The translations under genes were made by a program, and so were the position numbers. From the NCBI RefSeq assembly GCF_000803065.1, contig NZ_JSXI01000085.1:29450-93449 (forward strand): a stretch of DNA of 64,000 nt, written 5' to 3'. The stretch is from Sphingomonas sp. ERG5 (GTDB lineage Bacteria > Pseudomonadota > Alphaproteobacteria > Sphingomonadales > Sphingomonadaceae). Position 1 is the first letter of the stretch, and each line of letters starts with the position of its first letter. The notes under the pieces were generated by a model, which saw nothing but the letters and a program-made list of their open reading frames with translations, made no database searches and was not told the origin of the DNA. Below are positions 49,806 through 58,195 of this stretch, in pieces.

Positions 49806-50369
49806 CTAGAGATCGAATGATTGTTGCGCCGGCGGCGGCGGCCCGAGATGCACGCCCTCAAGTTCGAGCATATGCGCTTTCGCCACTGAACCGCCCGGCG
49901 CCGAAAATCCGCCGACTTTGCCGCCCGCCGCCAGCACGCGGTGGCACGGGATGATCAGCGGCACCGGATTTCTCGCCATCGCCTGGCCGACATCGCGCGC
50001 GGCCTCCGGGCCTGCGCCAAGTTCCTTGGCCAGCGTGCCATAGGTGGTGGTCTGGCCCCACCCGACCTGTCGTGCGGCGGCATAGATCTGCTCGAAGAAC
50101 GCCTCCTGCTCTCCAATGTCGAGCGTGACGCCGGAAAAGTCGATCTCCTCGCCCTCGAAATAGCGCTTCACCGCGGCAACGAGATCGAGGAGTTTCGGCG
50201 AGGCGATGCCGCGTTCGGCACGGGGAAGCCGGCGCAGCACATTGCGTTCGGTCGCCTCCGCACTGGCATCCGGGAGCTGGAAGCGCGTGATGCCGACCTG
50301 ATTCCACGCTATGCCGCAATAGCCGGCGGCGGTTGTGAAGATCAGATAATAATGCCCATTCCCGTCCAT
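49806..50369 (-). CDS. Methylated-DNA--protein-cysteine methyltransferase (Ogt/MGMT-like)
   Basis: It removes alkyl groups from O6-alkylguanine by irreversible transfer to a cysteine. The 187-aa protein has the helix-turn-helix QTTTYGTLAKELGAGPEAARDVGQAMARNP and the active-site motif IIPCHRVLAAGGKVGGFSAPGG (Cys in PCHR). The N-terminal domain is degenerate, as in other MGMTs. ATG 50369 (MDGNGHYY) is preferred, with GGGAACCAGTC upstream. ATG 50420 is an in-frame alternative. Confidence 0.9.
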   Translation of the reverse strand: MDGNGHYYLIFTTAAGYCGIAWNQVGITRFQLPDASAEATERNVLRRLPRAERGIASPKLLDLVAAVKRYFEGEEIDFSGVTLDIGEQEAFFEQIYAAARQVGWGQTTTYGTLAKELGAGPEAARDVGQAMARNPVPLIIPCHRVLAAGGKVGGFSAPGGSVAKAHMLELEGVHLGPPPPAQQSFDL

Positions 50370-50478
50370 GACTGGTTCCCGCAGTACTGACGTTCCCGGT
50401 TCGTACGCAAGCCCCGTCATGTCAAGCCCGGTGCCCTGGCCTCCGGTGCGCTTTCGACCCGACCCGACCCACTATTCT

Positions 50479-50555
50479 CCGTTCGTTTCGAGCGAAGTCG
50501 AGAAACAGGCCTCAAGCGTTGCGCGTCGTTTCTCGGCTTCGCTCGAAACGAACGG
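50479..50555. repeat. REP-like palindrome (TTTCGAGCGAAG type)
   Basis: Two 28-nt arms, CCGTTCGTTTCGAGCGAAGT onward (50479-50506) and CTTCGCTCGAAACGAACGG (to 50555), pair with one mismatch around a 21-nt loop. It lies between the divergent 5' side of the MGMT gene and the 3' end of the efflux outer-membrane gene. This core, CGTTTCGAGCGAAGTCGAG, is another recurrent sphingomonad intergenic palindrome as far as I recall. Confidence 0.65.
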
Positions 50556-50603
50556 GCGGGGAAAGACGAATGGCTGGGGAAGTGCGGAGATCCTATCGTC
50601 GCT

Positions 50604-52028
50604 TCAACCCACCGGCGCCTGCCAGCCCCCACCCAATGCCTTGAACAGATCGACCCGCGCGGAACTGAGCTGCTGCGTGGATTGCGCCAGCGCCGCGCGT
50701 GCATCGATCAGGTCGCGTTGCGAAACCAGTGTATCCAGCAGCGAGATCGATCCGGACCGATAGCGTGCTTCGGCCATGCGATAGGCATTCTCGGCCCGGT
50801 TTCTGGCCTCCGTCAGCGCCTTGTTGCGATCGCCTTCCGCCGCATAGCTGGCCAGCGCCTGCTCGGTTTCCTTGAGCGCGGTCAGCACCGTCCCGTCAAA
50901 GGCGGCAAGCGAGGCGTCGCCCTGCGCCTTTGCCTGGGCGATGCGCGATCGCGCGGCGGTCATGTTGGGGAAGCTCCATGACAGCAACGGCCCGAGCGAG
51001 AAGGAGAAGGAATTGCTGCCCTTCACATCGTCATTGCGGAAGAAATTGCCGGATCCGCCCAACGTGACTCGCGGGAACAGGTCAGCCGTGGCGACCCCGA
51101 TCCGCGCGGTGTCGCCGGCCAGCTTGCGCTCGGCCTGGCGAATATCGGGCCGCCGGCGCAGCAATGCCGCGCCGTCCCCGACCGGCAGGGCTGCGATCGG
51201 CGTCGGCACCTGGACACAGGCCGCCGCTGCCGCCGGAATACCAGAGGGCGTTTCGCCCATCAGTGCGGCAAGTTCGAACAGGGCGACGCGGCGGCGGCCC
51301 TCCAGTGGAGCGATTGCCGCACGCGTATTGGCGACGGTGGTGGCCGAACGCTCGACATCGAATTTGCCGACCGACCCGGCCTTTTCCTGCGCCGTCACCA
51401 CGCGCAGGCCATCCTCTGCCGTCTTCAGCGAGGCATGCGCGATCGATGCGGCATCGCCATAGGCGCAGGCATCGAGATAGGCGCGGGTGGTTTCCGCAGC
51501 GACCGTGGCGCGTACGCTGTCGCGCACCGCCTCGATCGCCTGGGCATCGGCGCGCGCCGCCTCGATCGTGCGCTTGACCCGGCCGAACAGATCGGCCTCC
51601 CACGCAACCGACAGGCCGGCATTGTAGGAGAATTGCTCGCCCTGCTGCTGCCCCCCACCTTGCTGCCCGCCACTGGCCTGTCCACCGCCGCCCTGGATGG
51701 CATCGCCATAGGAAACGCCGCCCGAGACATTGGTGCCCGGCAGGCGCGCCGACCGCGCTTCGCCGAGAATTGCCCGCGCCCGCGCCAGATTGGCGACCGC
51801 GACGCGCAAATCGGTGTTCGCCGCGAAGGCCTGGCGGATCAGGCCGTCGAGCACCGGATCATTGTAGAGCCGCCACCAATCGTCCGGCAGCGCCGCATGG
51901 GCATCGACCCCGGCGGTATTGGTGACGAACGGCCCGGCCGCCGTTACCGGCGACGGCGGCGCGATATAATTGGGCCCGACCGCGCAGGCCGCCGTCAGCA
52001 GTGGCAATGCCAGAATGATCTTACGCAT
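50604..52028 (-). CDS. RND efflux outer-membrane lipoprotein (OprM/TolC-like)
   Basis: The 474-aa product has a lipoprotein signal peptide (MRKIILALPLLTAAC, lipobox LTAAC) followed by VGPNYIAPP, the NodT/OprM hallmark. Two repeated helical coiled-coil halves are present (SVAWEADLFGRVKRTIEAAR and GPLLSWSFPNMTAARSRIAQAKAQ). It forms the outer-membrane exit duct of the tripartite pump. A Gly/Gln-rich insert (QGGGGQASGGQQGGGQQQGE) is inserted in the first half. It overlaps the RND gene by 8 nt. Confidence 0.93.
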   Translation of the reverse strand: MRKIILALPLLTAACAVGPNYIAPPSPVTAAGPFVTNTAGVDAHAALPDDWWRLYNDPVLDGLIRQAFAANTDLRVAVANLARARAILGEARSARLPGTNVSGGVSYGDAIQGGGGQASGGQQGGGQQQGEQFSYNAGLSVAWEADLFGRVKRTIEAARADAQAIEAVRDSVRATVAAETTRAYLDACAYGDAASIAHASLKTAEDGLRVVTAQEKAGSVGKFDVERSATTVANTRAAIAPLEGRRRVALFELAALMGETPSGIPAAAAACVQVPTPIAALPVGDGAALLRRRPDIRQAERKLAGDTARIGVATADLFPRVTLGGSGNFFRNDDVKGSNSFSFSLGPLLSWSFPNMTAARSRIAQAKAQGDASLAAFDGTVLTALKETEQALASYAAEGDRNKALTEARNRAENAYRMAEARYRSGSISLLDTLVSQRDLIDARAALAQSTQQLSSARVDLFKALGGGWQAPVG

Positions 52029-55000
52029 GGGCCACCTCCGCTGCCGCCAGTTCGCGCTCGCGCGCACTTATCGCTTCGGCCCGGTGATCGCGCGCGATCA
52101 GGCTGTAGACCGTGGGCAGGACGAACAGCGTGAACAGCGTCCCGATCAGCATGCCCATCACCACCACGATGCCGATCGCGAAGCGGCTGGCCGCACCCGC
52201 GCCGGTGGCAAACAGCAGTGGCAACAGGCCGGCGACCATCGCCGCCGTGGTCATCAGCACCGGCCTCATGCGCACGGCGGCGGCGCGGCGGATCGCCGCG
52301 ACCCGGTCGAGGCCGTCATGCTTCTGGATCTCGTTGGCGAAGGTCACCATCAGGATGCCGTGTTTCGAAATCAGGCCGATCAGCGTCACCAGTCCGATCT
52401 GGGTATAGATGTTGAGCGTGGCATAGCCGAGATAGAGCGGCACCAGCGCACCGCACACCGCGAGCGGCACGGTGACCAGAATGACCAGCGGGTCGCGGAA
52501 GCTTTCGAACTGCGCAGCCAGCACCAGGAAGATCACCACCAGCGCAAAAGCGAAGGAGATGGTCAGCCGGTTGCCCTCGGTGACATATTGCCGGCTGTCG
52601 GCGAGCCAGTCGACCGTCGCACCGGGCGGCAGCTCCTGTGACTTCAGGAAGGCGACTGCCTGGCCCATGGTGACGCCTGGCGCGAGCACGGCGGACAGGG
52701 TCGCCGCGTTCATCTGGTTGAACTGCGGTAGCATATTGGCCTGTGGCCGCATATCGACGCGCACCACGGTGGAGAGCGGCACCAGCGTGCCCGACGCCGC
52801 CTTGACGTAGAACCGGCCCAGGCTGTCGGGGGTCAGGCGCTGCGCCTGTGGGACCTGAGTGATGACGTCATAGGAGCGGTCATGCCAGTTGAAGCGGTTG
52901 GTGTAATTCTCCCCGACCAGCACGGCGAGCGTGTCGGCGATCGCCTCCATCGTCACGCCGACCTGGCCGGCCTTGGCGCGATCGATCGTGATGCGCGCCT
53001 CCGGGCTGTCGAAAGCGAGGTCGCTGTCGACAAAGGCGAACAGCCCGCTGCCCCAGGCCGCGCCCTTGATCTTCTCCAGCGCGGCATAGAGTGCTGGGAA
53101 CTCATCGGATGAGCGCAGCACCATCTGCACCGGCAAACCGCCGCTCGAGGCGGGCAGGGGGGCAGGCTGGAAGGCGGTCGCATAGATGCCGGTGATCGCC
53201 GACCCTTGTGCATTGAGCTTCGCCTGTACGGTATCGGCATTTTCCGCGCGGTCGCTCCATTCCTTGAGGATCACGCCGCCAAAGCCGTTATTGACGCTGG
53301 TGCCGCCATTGTCGAACCAACTGCTGACATAATCGGGCAGCGCGCGGAACAGGCGCTCGACATCCGCGGTATAGCGCGAGGTGTAGTCGATATTGGCATA
53401 TTGCGGCGCCTTGGTCGCGACGAAGACATAGCCTTGGTCCTCCTGCGGCGCGAGTTCGCGCTGCGCGCCGGTGAACAGGACGACGATCGCCGCCAGCACC
53501 GCGAAGCCGACCGCCAGCACCGCCGGCCGCGCGGCCAGTGTCCGGCCGAGCAACCGGTCATAACCCTGGGTCACGCGGCTCATGCGATGTTCGATCGCTT
53601 TGGCGAAACGCCCCTCGGCCAGCTGGCCATGCAACAGCCAGGAACTCATCATCGGTGACAGCGTCAGTGCGACCACGCCGGAGACGATCACCGAGCCCGC
53701 CAGGGTGAAGGCGAATTCGCGGAACAGCGCGCCGGTCAGGCCACCCATCAGGCCGATGGGCGTATAGACCGCGGCAAGCGTGATGGTCATCGCGATCACC
53801 GGCGTGACGATCTCTCGCGCGCCGACCAAAGCCGCCTGCACCGGCGACAGGCCTTCCTCGATATGGCGGTGGATATTCTCCACCACGACGATCGCGTCAT
53901 CGACCACCAGCCCGATCGCCAGCACCATGGCAAGCAAGGTCAGCAGATTGAGTGAAAAGCCGAAGGCGAGCATCAGCGCCGCCGTGCCGACCAGTGACAG
54001 GGGGATGGTCAGCACCGGGATGATCACCGCGCGGACCGAGCCGAGGAACAGGAAGATCACGACCACCACGATCACGATCGCCTCGATCAGCGTGTGGGTG
54101 ACCTCGTCGATCGCCGCATTGACGAAATGCGCGACGTCGAACTGGCTGAACACCTTCATTCCGGGCGGTGCGACGCGCTGCACGCCGGGGATCAGCGCGT
54201 TCACTGCCTTGACGATATCGAGTGGATTGGCGTCGGGCGTGGGTGAGATCGCGATCGTCACCGAACGATGCCCGCTGGTGGCCGACTTGCTGTCGTAATT
54301 CTGTCCGCCAAGCTCGACCGTCGCGACATCGCCCAGGCGCACCGGGCCGGTCGGCGTGCTCTTGACCACCAGCGCGCGGAAGTCCTCGATGCCGGTCAGG
54401 TCGGTGCCCGCGGTGATGTTGACCGCGGTATCGGCGCCCTTGAGCTGGCCGGGTGCCGCCTGGACATTGTTGGCACGGAGCGCCGCCGAGACGTCGCTCG
54501 CCGACAGGCCGCGCGCGGCGAGCCGGCCGGGATCGACCCAGATGCGCATCGCCAGCGTCTGCCCGCCGCCAATCACCGCGGAGGCAACGCCGGGAACGGC
54601 GGTGATCTGCGGCTGGGCAATGCGGGTGGCGAAATCGGTGATTTGCGGAATGGTCAGCGTGTCGCTGACAAAGGCGACATATTGAATGCCCGATGCGCCA
54701 TCGGTGATCTTGGTGATCACCGGATCGTTGGCGCCCGTCGGCAGGCGATATTTGACCTGCTGGATCTTGGCCAGCACCTCGGTCATCGACCGGTCGGCAT
54801 TGGCGTTCAGCACCAGCTTGGCCTGGATATGGCTCTTGCCCTGGGTCGAGGTGGAGGTGAGATATTCGATGCCGTTGGCGGTCGCGATCGCCTGTGCGAT
54901 CGGCGTGGTGACGAAACCCTGCATCACGTCCTGGGTCGCGCCGGGATAGCTGGTATCGACCACGATCGTGGCGCTTTCCATGCGCGGATATTCGCGCATC

Positions 55001-55098
55001 GGCAGCAGGAACAGGGCAGCGCCGCCGACCAGCAGGATCAGCAGGCTGACCACGATCGACAGGATCGGGCGGCGGATGAAAAGATCGGTGAATCGCAT
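52021..55098 (-). CDS. RND efflux pump inner-membrane subunit (HAE1-like)
   Basis: The 1025-aa AcrB/MexF-like proton/drug antiporter begins MRFTDLFIRRPILSIVVSLLILLVGG and has twelve membrane helices. The TM4 proton-relay aspartates are in GLVVDDAIVVVENIHRH (about 400), and two large periplasmic loops hold the substrate pockets. It exports hydrophobic drugs or solvents. It is the second gene of the operon MFP-RND-OMF, 3 nt after the fusion-protein gene. Confidence 0.95.
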   Translation of the reverse strand: MRFTDLFIRRPILSIVVSLLILLVGGAALFLLPMREYPRMESATIVVDTSYPGATQDVMQGFVTTPIAQAIATANGIEYLTSTSTQGKSHIQAKLVLNANADRSMTEVLAKIQQVKYRLPTGANDPVITKITDGASGIQYVAFVSDTLTIPQITDFATRIAQPQITAVPGVASAVIGGGQTLAMRIWVDPGRLAARGLSASDVSAALRANNVQAAPGQLKGADTAVNITAGTDLTGIEDFRALVVKSTPTGPVRLGDVATVELGGQNYDSKSATSGHRSVTIAISPTPDANPLDIVKAVNALIPGVQRVAPPGMKVFSQFDVAHFVNAAIDEVTHTLIEAIVIVVVVIFLFLGSVRAVIIPVLTIPLSLVGTAALMLAFGFSLNLLTLLAMVLAIGLVVDDAIVVVENIHRHIEEGLSPVQAALVGAREIVTPVIAMTITLAAVYTPIGLMGGLTGALFREFAFTLAGSVIVSGVVALTLSPMMSSWLLHGQLAEGRFAKAIEHRMSRVTQGYDRLLGRTLAARPAVLAVGFAVLAAIVVLFTGAQRELAPQEDQGYVFVATKAPQYANIDYTSRYTADVERLFRALPDYVSSWFDNGGTSVNNGFGGVILKEWSDRAENADTVQAKLNAQGSAITGIYATAFQPAPLPASSGGLPVQMVLRSSDEFPALYAALEKIKGAAWGSGLFAFVDSDLAFDSPEARITIDRAKAGQVGVTMEAIADTLAVLVGENYTNRFNWHDRSYDVITQVPQAQRLTPDSLGRFYVKAASGTLVPLSTVVRVDMRPQANMLPQFNQMNAATLSAVLAPGVTMGQAVAFLKSQELPPGATVDWLADSRQYVTEGNRLTISFAFALVVIFLVLAAQFESFRDPLVILVTVPLAVCGALVPLYLGYATLNIYTQIGLVTLIGLISKHGILMVTFANEIQKHDGLDRVAAIRRAAAVRMRPVLMTTAAMVAGLLPLLFATGAGAASRFAIGIVVVMGMLIGTLFTLFVLPTVYSLIARDHRAEAISARERELAAAEVAHA

Positions 55099-55101
55099 GG
55101 C

Positions 55102-56250
55102 TCAGCGCACCTGTGCCGGCTGGGGTGTCGGCCGTTTCGGAATCACGCGGACCTGCGCGCCGGGCTGGACGCGAATCTGTCCTTCGGTGACGACGACATC
55201 GCCGGGCTTCAGCCCGCTGGTGACGATCACGCTGTCGCCGAAACGACGCCCGGTCACCACCGACACCGGCTCGGCCTTGCCCTCGCTGCTTGCCTTGGGG
55301 CCACGGATGACAGTGACGCTGTCGCCCGAGGCGGAGGTCTGGATCGCCGAAACGGGCACGACCAGCGCGCCGCTTTGTACCGGCAGGTCAAGCGCGGCGG
55401 TGACATACATGCCGGGGCGCAAGGCACGGTCGGGATTGGCGAGCGTCGCCTGGACCGTGACGTTGCGGGTATCCTCGCCGATCCGCGGTTCGACCGCGTT
55501 GACACGCGCGGTGAAGCTGCGGCCGGGCCAGGCGTCGGAGGTCACGCGCACCACGCCGCCGACCGGCAAGCGCGACAATTCCTGCTGCGGAACGGAGAAA
55601 TCGACATAGAGCTGGTCGAGGCTGGTCAGCGTGGCGATCACGTCGCCGGGGTTGAGATACTGGCCGAGATTGACGCGGCGGATGCCGATCTGCCCGGAAA
55701 AGGGCGCACGGACCTGTTTTTGGGTGATGCGGGCGTCGATCTGCTGGACCGCCGCGCGTGCCTGATCGCGCTCGGCGCGGCGCTGCTGCAGCAATTCGCG
55801 CGGCTCCGCCCCGGTCGGCGCAAGCTCCTGCGAGCGCGCGAGCTGGACCGCAGCGAAATCCGCCTTGGCCACCGCTGCCGCGCGGTCGGCGCGTTCCGGT
55901 CCGTCATAGAGCTGAACCAGCAATGCGCCCTGGCCGACACTGGCGCCGGCGGTGACACGCAAGCCGACGATCCGGCCCGATACTTCCGGCGCCAGCATCA
56001 CTTCGCGCACGGCGCGGAGCGACCCGACCGCTTCCAGCGCCGCCGGAACCTCGCTCGGCTGGACGACCATCGCCGCGACTGGAGTCGCGGGCGGCGCGCC
56101 TTGCGCCGGCGCCGCGGAACGGGCGGCTTTCCATGCGTAAAGGCCACCGAAGAGCAGGATGATGACGGCCGCCGCGATGACGAGCGGGCGCACCCGCGAG
56201 CGATCGGAGGCGGGCGAGAAAGGCGAATCGGGGGAGGGCAGCGTCGACAT
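55102..56250 (-). CDS. RND periplasmic adaptor (membrane-fusion protein)
   Basis: The 382-aa adaptor has an N-terminal anchor (RPLVIAAAVIILLFGGLYAWKA, residues about 21-42), the lipoyl/hairpin segments EVSGRIVGLRVTAGASVGQGALLVQL and QVRAPFSGQIGIRRVNLGQYLNPGD, and beta-barrel blocks (RPGMYVTAALDLPV). It bridges the RND pump and outer-membrane duct. ATG 56250 follows AGGATCGCA. It is divergent from the TetR at 56369, which likely represses it. Confidence 0.93.
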   Translation of the reverse strand: MSTLPSPDSPFSPASDRSRVRPLVIAAAVIILLFGGLYAWKAARSAAPAQGAPPATPVAAMVVQPSEVPAALEAVGSLRAVREVMLAPEVSGRIVGLRVTAGASVGQGALLVQLYDGPERADRAAAVAKADFAAVQLARSQELAPTGAEPRELLQQRRAERDQARAAVQQIDARITQKQVRAPFSGQIGIRRVNLGQYLNPGDVIATLTSLDQLYVDFSVPQQELSRLPVGGVVRVTSDAWPGRSFTARVNAVEPRIGEDTRNVTVQATLANPDRALRPGMYVTAALDLPVQSGALVVPVSAIQTSASGDSVTVIRGPKASSEGKAEPVSVVTGRRFGDSVIVTSGLKPGDVVVTEGQIRVQPGAQVRVIPKRPTPQPAQVR

Positions 56251-56368
56251 TGCGATCCTGACGTGATTAAATCGACTGATAGTCAATATTATTGCGAGTG
56301 ATTATTAATTTCGGGGCATGTCGTCAAGATGCTCGCATCGCGGCAACGTCACGCGCTAGGAAGCTTTG

Positions 56369-57013
56369 ATGGCGACCGAACGATTTGTCCGCAGAGGCCG
56401 TGTTGGCCGCGCCCGCCTTCGGTCTGCGGGCGCGCCGGCCGGTCCGCGCCGCGCCGATATGTGGCGCGCGACACTGATCGCCGCTGCCGGTGCGCTGTTC
56501 GTCGAACGGGGTGTGGAGGCCACCACGGTCGACGAGATCGCGGTATATGCCGGGGTCGCGAAAGGCACTTTCTACCATTATTTCGAGACCAAGGCGGACT
56601 TGATCCCGGCGCTGCGCGAGCGCTTTTCCGATGCGTTTATGGGCCGGGTGACGCAGGCCGTGGATGCGTGCGACGCGGATGACTGGCAGGGCCGGCTCAG
56701 GGCCTGGATCGAGGCGGCGGTTATCGCCTATTTCGACATGAGCGGCCTGCATGATGTGGTGTTTCATGGCGCCGAAATGCCGTTGCGCCAGGCGATGGGC
56801 GATATTGCCGTGGTTCAGGACCTTGCCGGATTGCTGGCCGACGGTGCGGAGGCCGGCGCCTGGACGGTGGAGGATGCGCGGGAGGCGGCGATCGTCATGT
56901 TCCACGGCCTGCACGGCGCGACCGATGAAGCGATCGTCACCGGCCGGACCGTCGATGAGATCGCGGCCCTGTTGTCCACGCTCTACCTGCGCATGATTGG
57001 CGTGGCGGCCTGA
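56369..57013 (+). CDS. TetR-family regulator of the RND operon
   Basis: The 214-aa protein has a basic N-terminal tail (VRRGRVGRARLRSAGAPAGPRR) and the HTH TLIAAAGALFVERGVEATTVDEIAVYAGVAKGTFYHYFETKADLIPAL, followed by a helical ligand domain. Divergence from the MFP gene (about 118 nt) is the usual repressor arrangement. The gap holds A/T-rich sequence (TGATTAAATCGACTGATAG) but no clean dyad I can be sure of. Confidence 0.9.
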   Translation: MATERFVRRGRVGRARLRSAGAPAGPRRADMWRATLIAAAGALFVERGVEATTVDEIAVYAGVAKGTFYHYFETKADLIPALRERFSDAFMGRVTQAVDACDADDWQGRLRAWIEAAVIAYFDMSGLHDVVFHGAEMPLRQAMGDIAVVQDLAGLLADGAEAGAWTVEDAREAAIVMFHGLHGATDEAIVTGRTVDEIAALLSTLYLRMIGVAA

Positions 57014-57065
57014 CCGGCCATGAAGGTCGGGCGGCCCAACGGCCAATCGCTGATAGGTCAAAACA

Positions 57066-57089
57066 GGCTCCCTTCCCGAATCGGGAGCC
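57066..57089. terminator. Stem-loop after the TetR gene
   Basis: GGCTCCC (57066-57072) and GGGAGCC (57083-57089) form a 7-bp GC stem with a 10-nt loop. Read on the minus strand it is followed by TGTTTTG, so it could terminate a short transcript started at the MerR-type promoter just to its right. On the plus strand it follows the TetR gene without a T-run. Confidence 0.45.
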
Positions 57090-57091
57090 CG

Positions 57092-57122
57092 TCTATAAAA
57101 CCTCAACCTTGGTTGAGGTAAA
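57092..57122 (-). promoter_or_regulatory. MerR/SoxR-type promoter-operator facing left
   Basis: A perfect dyad ACCTCAACC-TT-GGTTGAGGT (57100-57119) sits between a minus-strand -35 TTTACC (57117-57122) and -10 TATAGA (57092-57097), a 19-bp spacing. The over-long spacer filled by a dyad is the signature of MerR-family activated promoters. CCTCAA-N6-TTGAGG also matches the SoxR box pattern. No MerR gene or obvious target lies nearby. Confidence 0.6.
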
Positions 57123-57256
57123 GCGGAAAGTTACGTGTGACTCCCGCTCTGTCGGGAACGGGTCTGCGCGACGGTCTTTTCCGGATCGACCCGAACTGAG
57201 CATCTGTGCGAAGAGCGCCGCACCGATGCGATACGAAGGGAAGCGGGGGTGAAGTC

Positions 57257-57679
57257 GTGATCGATATTGACGGTGCGCTTGCCGGCGACGGACCCCGGGT
57301 CGTCGCTTTATGGGATGCGTGTGGCCTCACGCGTCCCTGGAACGACGCCCATGCCGATTTCGCGCTCGCGCTCGACGCGCCGGCCAGCACGATATTGGTG
57401 GCGCGGGACGGCGATGCGATCGTCGCGAGCGTGATGACCGGTTTCGACGGGCATCGCGGCTGGATCTATTATCTCGCGGTCGCGCCCGACGCACGGCGCG
57501 GCGGCCATGGGCGGGCGATGATGGCGGCGGCCGAACAATGGTTGCGCGCGCGCGGGGCGCCCAAGCTGCAATTGATGGTGCGTGACGACAATGAAGGGGC
57601 GCTTGGCTTTTATGCGGCGCTTGGCCTGGAACGGCAGAAGGTCATAACGCTCGGACGGTTTCTGAAGGACGATCAATGA
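57257..57679 (+). CDS. GNAT acetyltransferase (YpeA-like)
   Basis: The 140-aa protein has the GNAT fold: VALWDACGLTRPWNDAHADFALAL near the start, WIYYLAVAPDARRGGHGRAMMAAAEQWL with the acetyl-CoA loop (RRGGHG), and LQLMVRDDNEGALGFYAALGLE near the end. The pattern resembles the YpeA family. The substrate is unknown. Start GTG 57257 is preceded by GGGGTGAAG. It is coupled by an ATGA overlap to the truncated ArsC-like gene. Confidence 0.82.
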   Translation: MIDIDGALAGDGPRVVALWDACGLTRPWNDAHADFALALDAPASTILVARDGDAIVASVMTGFDGHRGWIYYLAVAPDARRGGHGRAMMAAAEQWLRARGAPKLQLMVRDDNEGALGFYAALGLERQKVITLGRFLKDDQ

Positions 57680-57708
57680 CGGTGATGTACGGCATCAAGA
57701 ATTGCGAC
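57676..57708 (+). pseudogene. Truncated ArsC/Spx-family gene (first 11 codons)
   Basis: ATG 57676 overlaps the acetyltransferase stop and gives MTVMYGIKNCD, the invariant opening of ArsC/YffB-like reductases (YGIKNCDT). After codon 11 the sequence loses all resemblance: the expected TMKKA helix is replaced by HVVTILCKNG. So the gene is broken at about 57708. The sequence that follows (57709-58195) carries no gene I can support. It looks like foreign or decayed DNA leading into the lasso cluster. A CCACGC-TGAAG-GCGTGG hairpin lies at 58111-58127. Confidence 0.7.
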
Positions 57709-58195
57709 CATGTTGTCACAATTCTATGTAAAAACGGTGTCCGTTTGATCCAAGCCAGAATGTCTGAACCTGGTGGAAACCGGACTGGCGGGTTTGGAGC
57801 GCGGGGATGCGTTTTCGGCCGTTCGTTCACCTGCGGCGAGACGACAGCTACGCGCCCCAACCCAGCCATTCAGAGTGACGTGCCCCGGTCCCGAAAAGCT
57901 GCCGTAGAATTCCCCTCCACGGATCCTAGCCATCCTCGTAAGTGGAAGGAAAGCTGCTGGCATCCGTTCGGATCCGGCTGGTACGGTTTACGAAAGCGCA
58001 AGATGAACCGATCAATTGCTCGGCCAGAGCCCGGTCGCGGGAGCGAACAGGAGTCTTCGCTTGAGCGCCCGCTCGCCGCGGTCGACCGACAACTCAAAGC
58101 AGGGTTCAGCCCACGCTGAAGGCGTGGCTATGCGTTGGGACCTGCCTGCGCTATTCGACGACGGGTTCGCAGGAAAATAAATAGAGAAAGCCGCC

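Noticed and set aside
54268..56301. 677-aa open frame antisense to the RND and MFP genes
   Set aside because: Shadow of strongly supported efflux genes.
58130..58180. A 16-codon frame (MRWDLPALFDDGFAGK) upstream of the kinase as a second lasso precursor
   Set aside because: No Thr at -2, no leader of adequate length, and no ribosome binding site.
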